Assembly: GCF_001083795.1 (NCBI RefSeq)
Contig: NZ_LAVK01000009.1
Coordinates: 1-52,656 of the forward strand
Length of the DNA: 52,656 nucleotides
Direction of reading: 5' to 3'
Source: Streptomyces sp. SBT349
GTDB taxonomy: Bacteria; Actinomycetota; Actinomycetes; Streptomycetales; Streptomycetaceae
The first letter of the stretch is position 1; the number at the start of each line of letters is the position of its first letter. Made by a program: the position numbers and the translations under genes. The notes under the pieces are model-generated. The model was not told the origin of the DNA. It saw only the letters and a list, made by a program, of their open reading frames with translations, and ran no database searches. Positions 7,842 to 19,315 of this stretch are shown piece by piece.

Positions 7842-9110
7842 GTGCCCGAGTCCGCTGATGTGATCGTCGTCGGGGCCGGACCCGCCGGCTCCACGACCGC
7901 CTACCACCTCGCCCAGGCCGGTCTCGACGTGGCCCTGCTGGAGAAGACCGGCTTCCCGCGCGAGAAGGTGTGCGGCGACGGCCTCACCCCGCGGGCCACG
8001 AAGCAGCTGATCGCCATGGGCATCGACGTCTCCGAGGAGGCGGGCTGGCTGCGCAACCGCGGGCTGCGGGTCATCGGCGGCGGCCAGCGGCTCCAGCTCG
8101 ACTGGCCCGAGCTCGCCTCGTTCCCCGACTACGGACTGGTGCGCAAGCGCGACGACTTCGACCAGCAGCTCGCCCACGCCGCCCAGAAGGCGGGCGCGCG
8201 GCTGACCGAGCGGTGCGCCGTCTCGGGGCCGATAAGGGACGAGAGGACCGGCCGGATCACCGGCGTCGAGGCCAAGCTCGGCGACGAGAAGAAGCGCGTC
8301 ACCTACACCGCGCCCGTCATCGTCGCCGCCGACGGGAACTCCTCGCGCCTCTCCCTCTCCATGGGGCGGCACCGGGACGACCGGCGGCCCATGGGCGTCG
8401 CGGTCAGGACGTACTTCACCTCCCCCCGCCACGACGACGACTACCTGGAGTCCTGGTTCGAGCTGTGGGACCGGCGCGAGGGCCGCGAGCGGCTGCTGCC
8501 GGGCTACGGCTGGATCTTCGGCATGGGCGACGGCACCTCCAACGTCGGCCTCGGCGTGCTGAACAGCTCGCCCTCCTTCAAGGAGCTCGACTGGCGCGAG
8601 GTGCTGCGCACCTGGTGCGCCTCGATGCCCACCGAGTGGCAGTTCACCCCCGAGTTCATGACCGGGCCGATCCGGGGCGCGGCGCTGCCCATGGCGTTCA
8701 ACCGCAAGCCGCACTACGCGCGCGGGCTCATGCTGGTGGGCGACGCGGGCGGCCTGGTGAACCCGTTCAACGGGGAGGGCATCGCGTACGCCATGGAGTC
8801 CGGGCGGATCGCGGCCGAGGTCATCAGCCAGGCGCTGGCCCGGCAGACGCCCGCCCAGCGGGAGGTGGCGCTGCGCGCGTACGCGAAGGTGCTGCGCGAC
8901 ACCTACGGCGGGTACTACACGCTGGGCCGCGCCTTCGTGCAGATCATCAGCAACCCGCGGGTGATGAGGATCGCCGCCGAGCGCGGGCTGAGCCACCCGG
9001 TGCTCATGCGCTTCCTGCTGAAGCTCCTGGCGAATCTGACGGACCCGACCGGCGGCGACGCCATGGACCGGGTCATCAACGGCCTGACGAAGGTCGCGCC
9101 GCGGGCGTGA
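7842..9110 (+). CDS. Geranylgeranyl-reductase-family flavoprotein, probable menaquinone side-chain reductase (MenJ-like)
   Basis: 422 residues. The FAD-binding GxGxxG (VVGAGPAGS) is at residues 9-17, followed by the family signature CGDGLTPR near residue 45 and LVGDAGGLVNPFNGEGIAYAMESG near residue 300. This family saturates isoprenoid double bonds; the mycobacterial member MenJ reduces one double bond of the menaquinone tail. Position directly after menG supports the same job here, but archaeal-lipid or carotenoid-like substrates cannot be excluded from sequence. GGGAGAG precedes GTG 7842. A strong hairpin follows the stop. Confidence 0.88.
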   Translation: MPESADVIVVGAGPAGSTTAYHLAQAGLDVALLEKTGFPREKVCGDGLTPRATKQLIAMGIDVSEEAGWLRNRGLRVIGGGQRLQLDWPELASFPDYGLVRKRDDFDQQLAHAAQKAGARLTERCAVSGPIRDERTGRITGVEAKLGDEKKRVTYTAPVIVAADGNSSRLSLSMGRHRDDRRPMGVAVRTYFTSPRHDDDYLESWFELWDRREGRERLLPGYGWIFGMGDGTSNVGLGVLNSSPSFKELDWREVLRTWCASMPTEWQFTPEFMTGPIRGAALPMAFNRKPHYARGLMLVGDAGGLVNPFNGEGIAYAMESGRIAAEVISQALARQTPAQREVALRAYAKVLRDTYGGYYTLGRAFVQIISNPRVMRIAAERGLSHPVLMRFLLKLLANLTDPTGGDAMDRVINGLTKVAPRA

Positions 9111-9117
9111 GACGCGA

Positions 9118-9147
9118 CGAGGGGCGCCGCGGGTGCGGCGCCCCTCG
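9118..9147. terminator. Bidirectional hairpin terminator
   Basis: A perfect 13-bp stem (CGAGGGGCGCCGC / GCGGCGCCCCTCG) with loop GGGT, between the convergent MenJ-like gene and the NlpC/P60 gene. There is no T tract, as is usual in streptomycetes. Confidence 0.7.
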
Positions 9148-9183
9148 CCGAACGCGGCGTTCCAGCGGCGTTCTTGAGGCGTT

Positions 9184-10002
9184 CTAGAGGACGCGGACCG
9201 CGCCGGTCGGCGGGTCCCAGTCGAGCGTCTGCTGGACGACGCCGCTGGAGGGGTTCTGCGCGCCGATGAACGTTCCGTCGCCGGTGTAGACGGCCACGTG
9301 GTAGGCGCTTCCCGCCCCGCCCCAGTAGAGGATGTCCCCGGCCTGGAGGGCGTCCAGGGAGACCTGCGTGCCCGCCACCGACTGCTCGGCCGCGGTGCGG
9401 GGCAGGGAGACGCCGACGCCGGCGAACGCGGCCTGGGTGAGGCCGGAGCAGTCCCAGGCGCCGGGCCCTGAGGACCCCATGGAGTAGGCGTCGCCGAGCT
9501 GCGAGGTCACGAAGTCCACCACGGCGGCGGCGCTGCCGCCCGTGGCGGGGGCGGAGGCGGGCGCGGAGAGCGTCCGGGGCTCCTGGGCGGCCTCCTCGGC
9601 CTCCTGCCGTGCGGCGGCCTCCTCGGCGGCCCGGCGCTCGGCCTCCTCCTGGGCGCGGCGCTCGGCGGCGGCCTCGGCCTCGGCGCGGCGGTCGGCCGCG
9701 GCGCTCCTGGCCTCGGTGGCGGCGCGGCTCTGGGCGAGCCGCCGGTTCTGCTGGGTCTCGGCCTCCGAGACATAGGCCGCGGTGGCCTGGCTGGCTCGGT
9801 CGGCGCCGTGGGCGAGCGCCAGGTCGAGGGCGGGGAGCTCACCGGTGGACTCGGTGGGCTTCTCGGCGGCGAGCGCCTGGGCGCTGGAGCCGGTGACGGC
9901 CACCGTGCCGACGACGCCGGTGAGGACGCCGCCGCGGATCAGACCGCCGGTGCGGGAGGGCCGGGGTTTTCGGTGCCGACCTCGGTAACGAATTGGGGAC
10001 AT
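9184..10002 (-). CDS. Secreted NlpC/P60-family peptidoglycan hydrolase
   Basis: 272 residues. A basic N-terminus and signal peptide (cleavage near ALAAE, about residue 47) lead into an Ala/Glu/Arg-rich coiled coil at about residues 65-142, then a linker and a C-terminal NlpC/P60 domain (about 155-272). The catalytic cysteine is C185 in the DCSGL motif and the histidine is H235 in YHVAVY. The third polar residue is not a histidine; Q249 or N250 in IGAQN is the likely candidate. Known members cut the gamma-D-glutamyl-diaminopimelate bond in cell-wall stem peptides. The 250-bp leader before ATG 10002 holds no recognisable gene and no motif I could match to a riboswitch. Confidence 0.9.
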   Translation of the reverse strand: MSPIRYRGRHRKPRPSRTGGLIRGGVLTGVVGTVAVTGSSAQALAAEKPTESTGELPALDLALAHGADRASQATAAYVSEAETQQNRRLAQSRAATEARSAAADRRAEAEAAAERRAQEEAERRAAEEAAARQEAEEAAQEPRTLSAPASAPATGGSAAAVVDFVTSQLGDAYSMGSSGPGAWDCSGLTQAAFAGVGVSLPRTAAEQSVAGTQVSLDALQAGDILYWGGAGSAYHVAVYTGDGTFIGAQNPSSGVVQQTLDWDPPTGAVRVL

Positions 10003-10252
10003 GCAGATAACGGCTACCAGCAGACGCGGTTGATCTCAATGTTCGTGTGATAGGCCACATTTGACAGGTGCGCGACGACTTGGTGGCCCTTTTGTCCGGA
10101 GTGCCGCTTCCTCCGGGAGTCGGTCCTTCCGGCCGGTGTGCCGTCGTGTCCTGCGTGTTGTCCGGAATGTCGCGGGCCCCCGGCGGACTACCACGCGGCC
10201 CTTCCGTCCATCAATGGTCACCCCGGAACCCCGCCGTCCACTGTGGCGCACC

Positions 10253-11032
10253 TCACGGCCACCACTGGTCGTAGGCGAGCCTGGCGACCAGTCCCGCGAC
10301 CACGACGAGCAGCACCACGCGGACGAAGCCGCTGCCCCTGCGCAGCGCCATGTGCGCGCCCGCCCAGCCGCCGGCCATGTTGAACACCGCCATCAGCGCG
10401 GCCAGCCCCCACAGCACCGTGCCGTGGGCGGTGAAGACGGCCAGGGCGCCGAGGTTTGTGCCGACGTTCACGACCTTCGCGGTGGCCGATGCCTTGAGCA
10501 GGTTCATGTGCAGCAGCGCCACCAGCGAGATGACCAGGAACGTGCCGGTCCCGGGGCCGAGGACGCCGTCGTAGAAGCCGATGCCGACGCCCGCCACCAG
10601 CAGTGCCGCACCGACCCTGCGGCGGGTCGGGACGCGGTCGGCGCCCGCGGCGCCGAACCGCGGCCTGAGCACCACGAACGCCGCCACCGCCAGCAGCATC
10701 ACCATGATCAACGGCTGGAGCAGGCGCTTGTCCACGGCCGAGGCGAGCAGGGCGCCGCCCGCGGACGAGGCCAGGGCCAGCGCGCCGAGCCGCGGCGCGA
10801 GCCGCCGGTCCAGCGGGGCCTCGCGGGCGAAGGTGACCGCGGCGATCGAGGTGCCGGTCACGGCGACGGCCTTGTTGGTGCCCAGCGCGTAGGTGGGGGA
10901 GAGGTCGGGCAGCCCGATCAGCAGTGCGGGCAGCTGGAGCAGCCCCCCGCCGCCGACGACCGCGTCCACCCACCCGGCGAGCGCGGCGGCGAGACAGAGG
11001 GCGACGGCGGTGGTGAGAGCGATGTCGGGCAC
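10253..11032 (-). CDS. TSUP (TauE/SafE) family membrane transporter
   Basis: Putative exporter of sulfite, sulfonate or a small organic anion. The frame encodes about 259 residues from GTG 11032 with roughly eight hydrophobic segments. Two family repeats are visible: GWVDAVVGGGGLLQLPALL near the N-terminus and VGIGFYDGVLGPGTGTFL in the second half, each the Gly-rich hairpin typical of TSUP proteins. A TTG at 11095 would extend the N-terminus by 21 residues; neither start has a convincing ribosome site. It is divergent from the nuo operon across 230 bp. Substrate unknown. Confidence 0.83.
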   Translation of the reverse strand: MPDIALTTAVALCLAAALAGWVDAVVGGGGLLQLPALLIGLPDLSPTYALGTNKAVAVTGTSIAAVTFAREAPLDRRLAPRLGALALASSAGGALLASAVDKRLLQPLIMVMLLAVAAFVVLRPRFGAAGADRVPTRRRVGAALLVAGVGIGFYDGVLGPGTGTFLVISLVALLHMNLLKASATAKVVNVGTNLGALAVFTAHGTVLWGLAALMAVFNMAGGWAGAHMALRRGSGFVRVVLLVVVAGLVARLAYDQWWP

Positions 11033-11175
11033 CGGATGAGCTTGGCCGCGAGCGGCCCGGCGATCAACGGCATTGCCGGGAACGTCCCGGACCAAGTGGC
11101 TTGATCCGATGCCCGGGTGGGAGAGATCACAGCATTGATGGGGGGCCCGTGTCGTGGGTCACAGGAGCCGAGGCA

Positions 11176-11208
11176 TAAGATACCTCTTGCCTTGTGAACT
11201 GACTCACA
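11176..11208 (+). promoter_or_regulatory. nuoA promoter region with Rex-like operator
   Basis: TGTGAAC-TG-ACTCACA at 11193-11208 matches the Rex operator consensus (TGTGAAC-GC-GTTCACA) at 12 of 16 bases, with both outer arms TGTGA/TCACA intact. A -10-like TAAGAT lies at 11176-11181, so the palindrome would cover the transcript start, a repressor position. From memory, Rex senses the NADH/NAD ratio and controls nuoA-N in S. coelicolor. The operator is 54 bases before the nuoA start. Confidence 0.65.
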
Positions 11209-11262
11209 TAGCGTTGATCTTTCGGTAGCAGCAGTCGCCGTCGACTGGAAGGAGCGAGTGCG

Positions 11263-11622
11263 GTGAACGCGTACGTTCCCATCCTCGTGCTGGGCGCCCT
11301 CGGGGCGGCCTTTGCCGTCTTCTCCGTGGTTACGGCCGCCCTCGTCGGCCCCAAGCGGTACAACCGGGCGAAGCTGTCGGCCTACGAGTGCGGCATCGAG
11401 CCGACCCCACAGCCCGAGGGCGGCGGTCGGTTCCCCGTCAAGTACTACCTGACGGCGATGCTGTTCATCATCTTCGACATCGAGATCGTCTTTCTCTATC
11501 CCTGGGCCGTGCACTTCGATTCGCTGGGGATGTTCGGTCTGGTGCAGATGCTGATTTTTGTCGGCCTCATCGGCGTTGCCTTCGCTTATGACTGGCGCCG
11601 TGGAGGACTCGAATGGGACTGA
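11263..11622 (+). CDS. nuoA: NADH-quinone oxidoreductase subunit A
   Basis: Small membrane subunit of complex I next to the quinone chamber. 119 residues with three membrane helices. The conserved loop YECGIEP and the later [15 protein letters not shown] segment are standard NuoA marks. GGAAGGAG precedes GTG 11263 by about 7 bases. First gene of the complete nuo operon, starting 54 bases after the Rex-like site. Confidence 0.97.
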   Translation: MNAYVPILVLGALGAAFAVFSVVTAALVGPKRYNRAKLSAYECGIEPTPQPEGGGRFPVKYYLTAMLFIIFDIEIVFLYPWAVHFDSLGMFGLVQMLIFVGLIGVAFAYDWRRGGLEWD

Positions 11623-11638
11623 GAGAGAGGCAATCCTG

Positions 11639-12193
11639 ATGGGTCTCGAAGAAAAGCTGCCCAGTGGATTTCTGCTCGACACCGTCGAGAATCTGGCGGG
11701 GCTGGCGCGGAAATCATCCATCTTCCCCGCGACGTTCGGGCTGGCGTGCTGCGCCATCGAGATGATGACCACGGGGGCGGGCCGCTACGACCTGGCCCGC
11801 TTCGGCATGGAAGTGTTCCGTGGCTCGCCGCGCCAGGCCGACCTGATGATCGTGGCCGGCCGGGTCAGCCAGAAAATGGCTCCGGTGCTGCGACAGGTGT
11901 ACGACCAGATGCCGAATCCCAAGTGGGTTATCTCCATGGGCGTCTGCGCCTCGTCGGGCGGCATGTTCAACAACTATTCGATCGTCCAGGGTGTCGACCA
12001 CGTCGTCCCCGTGGACATTTACCTGCCCGGGTGCCCCCCGCGGCCGGAAATGCTGATGGACGCGATCCTCAAGCTGCACGCGAAGATCCGCGAGGAGAAG
12101 CTCGGCATCAACCGCGAGCAGGCGGCCCGCGAGGCGGAGGAGGCGGCGCTCAAGGCGCTGCCGACGATCGAGATGAAGGGGCTGCTCCGATGA
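11639..12193 (+). CDS. nuoB: NADH-quinone oxidoreductase subunit B
   Basis: Peripheral-arm subunit carrying cluster N2, the last iron-sulfur centre before menaquinone. 184 residues. The ligands are visible as C37, C38 ([11 protein letters not shown]), C103 (GVCASSGG) and C132 (PGCPPRPE). AGAGAGGCAATCCTG precedes ATG 11639. The stop codon overlaps an ATG (ATGA, 12190-12193) that opens a repeat-containing frame running to the nuoC start. Confidence 0.97.
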   Translation: MGLEEKLPSGFLLDTVENLAGLARKSSIFPATFGLACCAIEMMTTGAGRYDLARFGMEVFRGSPRQADLMIVAGRVSQKMAPVLRQVYDQMPNPKWVISMGVCASSGGMFNNYSIVQGVDHVVPVDIYLPGCPPRPEMLMDAILKLHAKIREEKLGINREQAAREAEEAALKALPTIEMKGLLR

Positions 12194-12549
12194 GGTGCGC
12201 TGGCCGCGCGGGCCGGGCGGGGCGCTCCGGCGCGACGCCGGTGCCGCCACGCGGACTTCGTCGCGCGAGCGCCCCCGAGCTTGCGCCTCCACGCCGGACC
12301 CCCGCAGACCGGGACGGGCTTGCGCCCGGTATCCGGACCTTGGCGGGGCGGGGCGGTCTCACGCCCGGTGTCCGGGCCTCCGCAGGGCGGGACGGGCTTG
12401 TGCCTCTGTGTCGGGCCTCCGCAGGGCCGTACGGGCTTGTGTCTCGACGTCCGATCTCCGCAGGTCGGGGTGGGCTTGGGGTCGGTGTTCGGCGTCTGGT
12501 GGGGGATGGTCGTGTTGGGAATGGACCTGCTAGGGAGATGTGCAGGTGA
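12190..12549 (+). CDS. Doubtful open frame between nuoB and nuoC, made of 13-residue repeats
   Basis: A 119-codon frame begins with an ATGA overlap on the nuoB stop and ends with a GTGA overlap on the nuoC start, so it is positioned like a translationally coupled operon gene. Residues 25-102 are six 13-residue units resembling [13 protein letters not shown]. Against a real gene: third positions contain many T and A (CTT, GCA, GGT, GTT, TCT, AAT), unlike every neighbour; composition is Arg/Gly/Ala; and the repeat length, a multiple of three, keeps other frames open too. nuoC has its own ribosome site. I regard translation as possible and function as unproven. Confidence 0.25.
   Translation: MRCAGRAGRAGRSGATPVPPRGLRRASAPELAPPRRTPADRDGLAPGIRTLAGRGGLTPGVRASAGRDGLVPLCRASAGPYGLVSRRPISAGRGGLGVGVRRLVGDGRVGNGPAREMCR
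12262..12495 (+). repeat. 39-bp tandem repeat array in the nuoB-nuoC gap
   Basis: Six consecutive 39-bp units fill most of the 352-bp gap. In one phase, five clear units start at 12295, 12334, 12373, 12412 and 12451, most beginning with variants of CGGGCCTCCGCAGG and containing CGGGCTTGTG. Units three and four are closest to each other; the first unit is strongly diverged. The rest of the gap is GC-rich sequence without recognisable motifs, plus the nuoC ribosome site AGGGAG at 12532-12537. Confidence 0.85.
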
Positions 12550-13256
12550 ACGGGAACACAAGCACAAACGACGTTCCCGCGCCGCGTGGGGAGGCCGGAG
12601 AGGCCATCGCCCAGCGGCGGGGGATGTTCGGCGCCGACAACGGCGGTGACACCACCGGCTACGGCGGGCTGGCCCGGACGGTCCGGATGCCGGGGGCCGG
12701 TTCGCGGCCGTACGGCGGGTACTTCGACGAGGTCGCCGACGAACTCGAAGGGGCCCTGGAGGAACAGGGGATCGACCCCGGGACGGCGATCGAGAAGACC
12801 GTCGTGGACCGCGGCGAGGTCACGTTCCACATCGCCCGCGAGCACCTGCTCGCCGTCGCGCGGACCCTCAGGGACGACCCGGCGCTGCGGTTCGAGCTGT
12901 GCACCGGCGTCAGCGGTGTGCACAACCCCGCCGACGCGGGCCGCGAACTGCACGCCGTCTACCACCTGCGCTCGCTCACCCACGGCCGGCTCATCCGGGT
13001 CGAGGTCAGCGCGCCCGACGCCGATCCGCACATCCCGTCCGTCGTCGAGGTCTACCCGACCAACGACTGGCACGAGCGCGAGGTCTACGACTTCTTCGGC
13101 CTCGTCTTCGACGGTCACCCCGCGTTGACGCGGATCATGATGCCCGACGACTGGCAGGGCTTCCCGCAGCGCAAGGACTACCCGCTCGGCGGCATCCCCG
13201 TCGAGTACAAGGGCGCCCAGATCCCGGCACCCGACCAGCGGAGGTCGTACAGCTGA
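12546..13256 (+). CDS. nuoC: NADH-quinone oxidoreductase subunit C
   Basis: Peripheral-arm 30-kDa subunit without cofactors that braces NuoD and NuoB. 236 residues. An Asn/Thr-rich N-terminal extension precedes the family domain. The signature [18 protein letters not shown] near residue 178 and the ending [12 protein letters not shown] are diagnostic. GTG 12546 has AGGGAG eight bases before it. The stop overlaps the nuoD ATG (ATGA). Confidence 0.96.
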   Translation: MNGNTSTNDVPAPRGEAGEAIAQRRGMFGADNGGDTTGYGGLARTVRMPGAGSRPYGGYFDEVADELEGALEEQGIDPGTAIEKTVVDRGEVTFHIAREHLLAVARTLRDDPALRFELCTGVSGVHNPADAGRELHAVYHLRSLTHGRLIRVEVSAPDADPHIPSVVEVYPTNDWHEREVYDFFGLVFDGHPALTRIMMPDDWQGFPQRKDYPLGGIPVEYKGAQIPAPDQRRSYS

Positions 13257-14590
13257 TGACCACACACGCGACCCGGCCCGCGGGGGCCAGGGAGACCACG
13301 GAAGGCACCGTCTACACCGTCACCGGCGGCGACTGGGACGGGATCGCCCAGGAGGTCGCCGAGCGCGGCGACGACGAGAAGATCATCGTCAACATGGGCC
13401 CGCAGCACCCCTCCACACACGGCGTGCTGCGGCTGATCCTGGAGATCGACGGCGAGACGGTCACCGAGGCCAGGGCGGGCATCGGCTACCTGCACACCGG
13501 GATCGAGAAGAACCTCGAATACCGCACCTGGACGCAGGGCACCACGTTCGTCACGCGCATGGACTACCTCACGCCGTTCTTCAACGAGGCGGCGTACTGC
13601 CTCGGCGTGGAGAAGCTCCTCGGCATCACCGACGACGTGCCGGACCGGGCGAGCATCATCCGCGTCCTGCTGATGGAGATCAACCGGCTCTCCTCCCACT
13701 TCGTGGCCATCGCCACCGGCGGGATGGAGCTCGGCGCCACGACGGTCATGATCTACGGGTTCCGCGACCGCGAACTCTGCCTCGACATCTTCGAGTTGAT
13801 CACCGGGCTCCGCATGAACCACGCGTTCATCCGCCCCGGGGGCCTCGCCCAGGACCTGCCGCCGGGCGCGGTCGACTCGCTGCGCGAGTTCATCACCAAG
13901 ATGCGCAAGAACATCGACGAGTACGACAAGCTCTGCACGGGCAACCCGGTGTTCAAGGCGCGGCTGAAGGACGTCGGCCACCTCGACCTCGCCGGCTGTC
14001 TCGCCCTCGGCGCCACCGGCCCCATCCTGCGGTCCGCCGGGCTCCCGCACGACCTGCGGAAGACCGACCCCTACTGCGGGTACGAGAACTACGAGTTCGA
14101 CGTGCCGACCACCGACACCTGCGACTCGTTCGGCCGGTTCCTGCTGCGCCTGGAGGAGATGCGGCAGTCGCTGCGCATCGTCGAGCAGTGCATCGACCGC
14201 CTGGAGCCGGGACCGGTCATGGTGGCCGACAAGAAGATCGCCTGGCCCGCCCAGCTCGCCCTCGGCCCCGACGGCCTGGGGAACTCGCTGGACCACATCA
14301 AGAACATCATGGGCACCTCCATGGAGGCGCTGATCCACCACTTCAAGCTGGTCACCGAGGGGTTCCGCGTGCCGCCGGGGCAGGTCTACACGGCGGTCGA
14401 GTCCCCCAAGGGCGAGCTCGGGGTGCACATCGTCAGCGACGGCGGAACCCGGCCCTACCGGGTCCACTTCCGCGACCCCTCCTTCACCAACCTCCAGTCC
14501 ATGGCGGCGATGTGCGAGGGCGGCATGTTCGCCGACGTCATCGTCGCGGTGGCGTCCATCGACCCCGTGATGGGAGGCGTCGACCGGTGA
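13256..14590 (+). CDS. nuoD: NADH-quinone oxidoreductase subunit D
   Basis: 49-kDa subunit that forms half of the quinone site. 444 residues. [11 protein letters not shown] supplies the site histidines H51 and H55, followed by [15 protein letters not shown] near residue 78. The ATG overlaps the nuoC stop by four bases, and the stop overlaps the GTG of nuoE, so translation is coupled. This is the only nuoD in the window; the second cluster has none. Confidence 0.97.
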   Translation: MTTHATRPAGARETTEGTVYTVTGGDWDGIAQEVAERGDDEKIIVNMGPQHPSTHGVLRLILEIDGETVTEARAGIGYLHTGIEKNLEYRTWTQGTTFVTRMDYLTPFFNEAAYCLGVEKLLGITDDVPDRASIIRVLLMEINRLSSHFVAIATGGMELGATTVMIYGFRDRELCLDIFELITGLRMNHAFIRPGGLAQDLPPGAVDSLREFITKMRKNIDEYDKLCTGNPVFKARLKDVGHLDLAGCLALGATGPILRSAGLPHDLRKTDPYCGYENYEFDVPTTDTCDSFGRFLLRLEEMRQSLRIVEQCIDRLEPGPVMVADKKIAWPAQLALGPDGLGNSLDHIKNIMGTSMEALIHHFKLVTEGFRVPPGQVYTAVESPKGELGVHIVSDGGTRPYRVHFRDPSFTNLQSMAAMCEGGMFADVIVAVASIDPVMGGVDR

Positions 14591-15449
14591 GCGTCAACGA
14601 GACACCGTCCACCGCGGGCGGCACCGACGTGCAGCTCGGCATCCCGCCGATGCCGGCGCCCGACTACCCGGCCGAGGTCAGGGCACGGCTGGAGGCGGAC
14701 GCCGCCGAGGTGGTGGCCCGCTATCCGGACAGCCGCTCGGCCCTGCTGCCGCTGCTCCACCTCGTGCAGTCCGAGGAGGGCCATGTCACCCGCACCGGCA
14801 TGCAGTTCTGCGCCGAGGTGCTGGACCTGACCACCGCCGAGGTGTCCGCGGTCGCCACGTTCTACACGATGTACCGGCGCAAGCCCTCGGGCGAGTACCA
14901 GGTGGGGGTCTGCACCAACACCCTGTGCGCGGTGCTCGGCGGCGACGCCATCTTCGACGCCCTCAAGAGCCACCTGGGCGTGGGCAACGGGGAGACCACC
15001 GAGGACGGCAAGGTCACCCTGGAGCACATCGAGTGCAACGCGGCCTGCGACTTCGCGCCCGTGCTCATGGTCAACTGGGAGTTCTTCGACAACCAGACCG
15101 TCGAGTCCGCCAAGCGGCTGGTCGACGAGCTGCGCGCCGGCGCCGAGGTGACCCCCACCCGGGGCGCCCCGCTGTGCGACTTCAAGAAGACCGCCCGCCT
15201 GCTGGCCGGGTTCCCCGATGAGCGCCCCGGCGCCACCGAGGCCGGCGGCAGCGCCGGGCCCGCCTCGCTGGCCGGGCTCCGGCTGGCCAAGGGCGAGACC
15301 GGCCCCGCCACCGTGGTCGCCCCGCGGAACCCGAGCCTCCCGCACGACCGGCCCCCGTCGACGCACGAGAGCCGCCACGACGCCCCGCAGCCGAGCTCGG
15401 CGTCCGACCCGAACCACCCCGCCGGCCCGGTGACCGAGGAGGGTGAGCG

Positions 15450-15453
<4 letters not shown>
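14587..15453 (+). CDS. nuoE: NADH-quinone oxidoreductase subunit E
   Basis: 24-kDa subunit of the NADH dehydrogenase module with a [2Fe-2S] cluster. Ligands C109 and C114 (VCTNTLC) and C150 and C154 (ECNAAC) are present. The 288 residues exceed the usual 160-240 because of a Pro/Ser/His-rich C-terminal tail of about 75 residues that looks disordered. Overlaps nuoD (GTGA) and nuoF (ATGA). Confidence 0.96.
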
Positions 15454-16801
<1,348 letters not shown>

Positions 16802-16805
<4 letters not shown>

Positions 16806-19315
16806 CGGCCGAGGCCGCCGAGGCCGCCAAGTCCGCCGAAGACCTGGTGACGCTGACGATCGACGGCATCGAGATCTCGGTGCCCAAGGGCACCCTGGTC
16901 ATCCGCGCCGCCGAGCAGTTGGGCATCGAGATCCCGCGGTTCTGCGACCACCCGCTGCTCGACCCGGCGGGTGCCTGCCGGCAGTGCATCGTGGAGGTCG
17001 AGGGCCAGCGCAAGCCGATGGCCTCCTGCACGATCACCTGCACCGACGGCATGGTCGTCAAGACGCAGCTCAGCTCGCCCGTCGCCGAGAAGGCGCAGCG
17101 CGGCGTGATGGAGCTGCTGCTGATCAACCACCCGCTGGACTGCCCGGTCTGCGACAAGGGCGGCGAGTGCCCCTTGCAGAACCAGGCGATGAGCACCGGC
17201 GCCCCCGAGACCCGGTTCGACGGCGTCAAGCGGACGTTCGACAAGCCGGTGCCGATCTCCGCGCAGGTGCTGCTCGACCGCGAGCGGTGCGTGCTCTGCG
17301 CCCGCTGTACCCGTTTCTCCAACCAGGTCGCGGGCGACCCCATGATCGAGATGCTGGAGCGGGGCGCGCTCCAGCAGGTGGGAACCGGCGAGGGCGACCC
17401 GTTCGAGTCGTACTTCTCCGGCAACACCATCCAGATCTGCCCGGTCGGCGCGCTCACCTCCGCCGCCTACCGGTTCCGCTCGCGCCCGTTCGACCTGGTC
17501 TCCTCGCCGAGCGTCTGCGAGCACTGCGCCGGCGGCTGCGCCACCCGCACCGACCACCGGCGCGGCAAGGTCATGCGGCGGATGGCCGCCGACGACCCGC
17601 AGGTCAACGAGGAGTGGATCTGCGACAAGGGCCGCTTCGCGTTCCGCTACGCCCAGCAGCCCGACCGGCTCACCTCCCCGCTGGTGCGGGACGCGGAGAC
17701 CGGCGAACTGGCGCCCGTCAGCTGGCCCGAGGCGCTGCGCGTCGCCGCCGAGGGCCTCGCCCGGGTCGGGGACAGGGACGCGGCGGTTCTCACCGGCGGC
17801 CGGCTGACCGTCGAGGACGCCTACGCCTACGCCAAGTTCGCGCGGGTCGCCCTGTCGACCAACGACGTGGACTTCCGGGCCAGGCCGCACAGCGCGGAGG
17901 AGGCGGCGTTCCTAGCCTCCCGCGTCGCGGGGCACGGGCTCGACCTCGACGGGAGCGGGCCCACCCACGCGTCGCTCGAAACCGCGCCGGCCGTGCTGCT
18001 GGTCGGCTTCGAGTCCGAGGAGGAGGCCCCCGGCGTCTTCCTGCGGCTGCGGAAGGGCAACCGCAAGCGCGGCACCCGGGTCTTCTCCGTCGCCACGCAC
18101 ATCACCCGCGGCCTGGCCAAGACCGGCGGCACGCTGCTCGCGGCGGCGCCGGGGACCGAGCCCGCCTGGCTGAACGCGCTGGCCGACGGCGAGGGCCTGG
18201 ACGACCGCGGGCGCGGCGCCGCCGAGGCGCTGCGTGCCGAGGGCGCGCTGATCATCGTGGGCGAGCGGCTCGCCGCCGTCCCCGGCGGCTACACCGCCGC
18301 CGTCGCCGCTGCCGCCGCCACCGGAGCCACCCTGGTGTGGATTCCGCGCCGGGCCGGCGAGCGCGGCGCCGTCGAGGCGGGCGCGCTGCCGGGGCTGCTG
18401 CCCGGCGGGCGGCCCGAGTCCTCCCGGCGGGCCCGCCAGGAGGTCGCGGGCGCCTGGGGCCTGGGCGCGCTGCCCGAGCGGCCCGCCCGGGACACCGGGA
18501 AGATCGTCGAGGCCGCGGCCGAGGGGCTGATCGGGGCCCTGGTGGTGGGCGGCGTGGACATCGCCGACCTGCCCGACCCGGCCCGCGCCGCCGCGGCCCT
18601 CGACCGCGTCGCGGAGAGCGGCTTCCTGATCAGCCTGGAGCTGCGGCCCACCGAGGTCACCCGGCGCGCCCACGTGGTCCTGCCGGTCGCCGCCGTGGTC
18701 GAGAAGAGCGGCACCTTCCTCAACTGGGAGGGGCGCTCCCGCCCGTTCACCGCCGCGATCAAGCCCGACCAGATGACCCGCCGCCTGGTGCAGACCGACG
18801 CGCGGGCCCTGAACATGCTGGCCGACGCGATGGACGCGCACCTGGGCCTGCCCGACGTGCAGACCATCAGGCGGGAGCTCGGCTCCCTCGCCGACTGGCG
18901 CGGCGACCTGCCGCTCGGCCCGACCGCGACGCCCGCCGACCTGCCGAGCCCCGGCGAGGGCGAGGCCGTTCTCGCCGGTCACCGGCTCCTGCTCGACCAG
19001 GGAACGCTCCAGGTCGGCGACAAGGCCCTCGCCGGAACGCGCCACGCGGCCGTCGCCCGCCTCTCGCCCGCGACCGCCCGCGAGGCCGGGGTCGAGGACG
19101 GCGACCCGCTCTCCGTCGCGGGACCCGCGGGCTCCCTCGCCCTGCCGCTCGCGGTCACCGAGGAGATGCCGGACCGGGTGGTCTGGATCCCGCTCAACTC
19201 CGTGGGCGGCGGCGCCTACCAGGACCTCGGCAGCGTGCCGGGCAGCGTCGTCCGCGTCTCCCCCGTGACGGCCGAGGCCGCCGGGGACGCCGAGTCTGAG
19301 GAGGTGAACGCGTGA
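16802..19315 (+). CDS. nuoG: NADH-quinone oxidoreductase subunit G
   Basis: 75-kDa subunit that carries the electron wire from FMN. 837 residues. The [2Fe-2S] ligands are C48, C59, C62 and C76. A His/Cys motif ([18 protein letters not shown]) and [10 protein letters not shown] supply two [4Fe-4S] clusters. CEHCAGGCA with a later WICDKGRF fits the extra N7 cluster seen in some bacteria. The C-terminal half is the molybdopterin-oxidoreductase-like fold without an active cofactor site, ending in a short small-barrel domain. CAGGAGG lies before ATG 16802. Confidence 0.96.

Noticed and set aside
6534..8996. 820-codon minus-strand frame over the menG and MenJ-like genes
   Set aside because: Antisense shadow with an Arg/His/Gly-rich composition; both plus-strand genes have clear family motifs.
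10003..10252. Possible c-di-AMP (ydaO) riboswitch in the 250-bp leader of the NlpC/P60 gene
   Set aside because: Such riboswitches precede some streptomycete wall hydrolases, but I could not match the conserved ydaO core on the minus strand. A covariance-model search would decide.
12262..12495. CRISPR array
   Set aside because: The repeats are directly adjacent with no spacers and diverge from one another, so this is a minisatellite-type tandem repeat.
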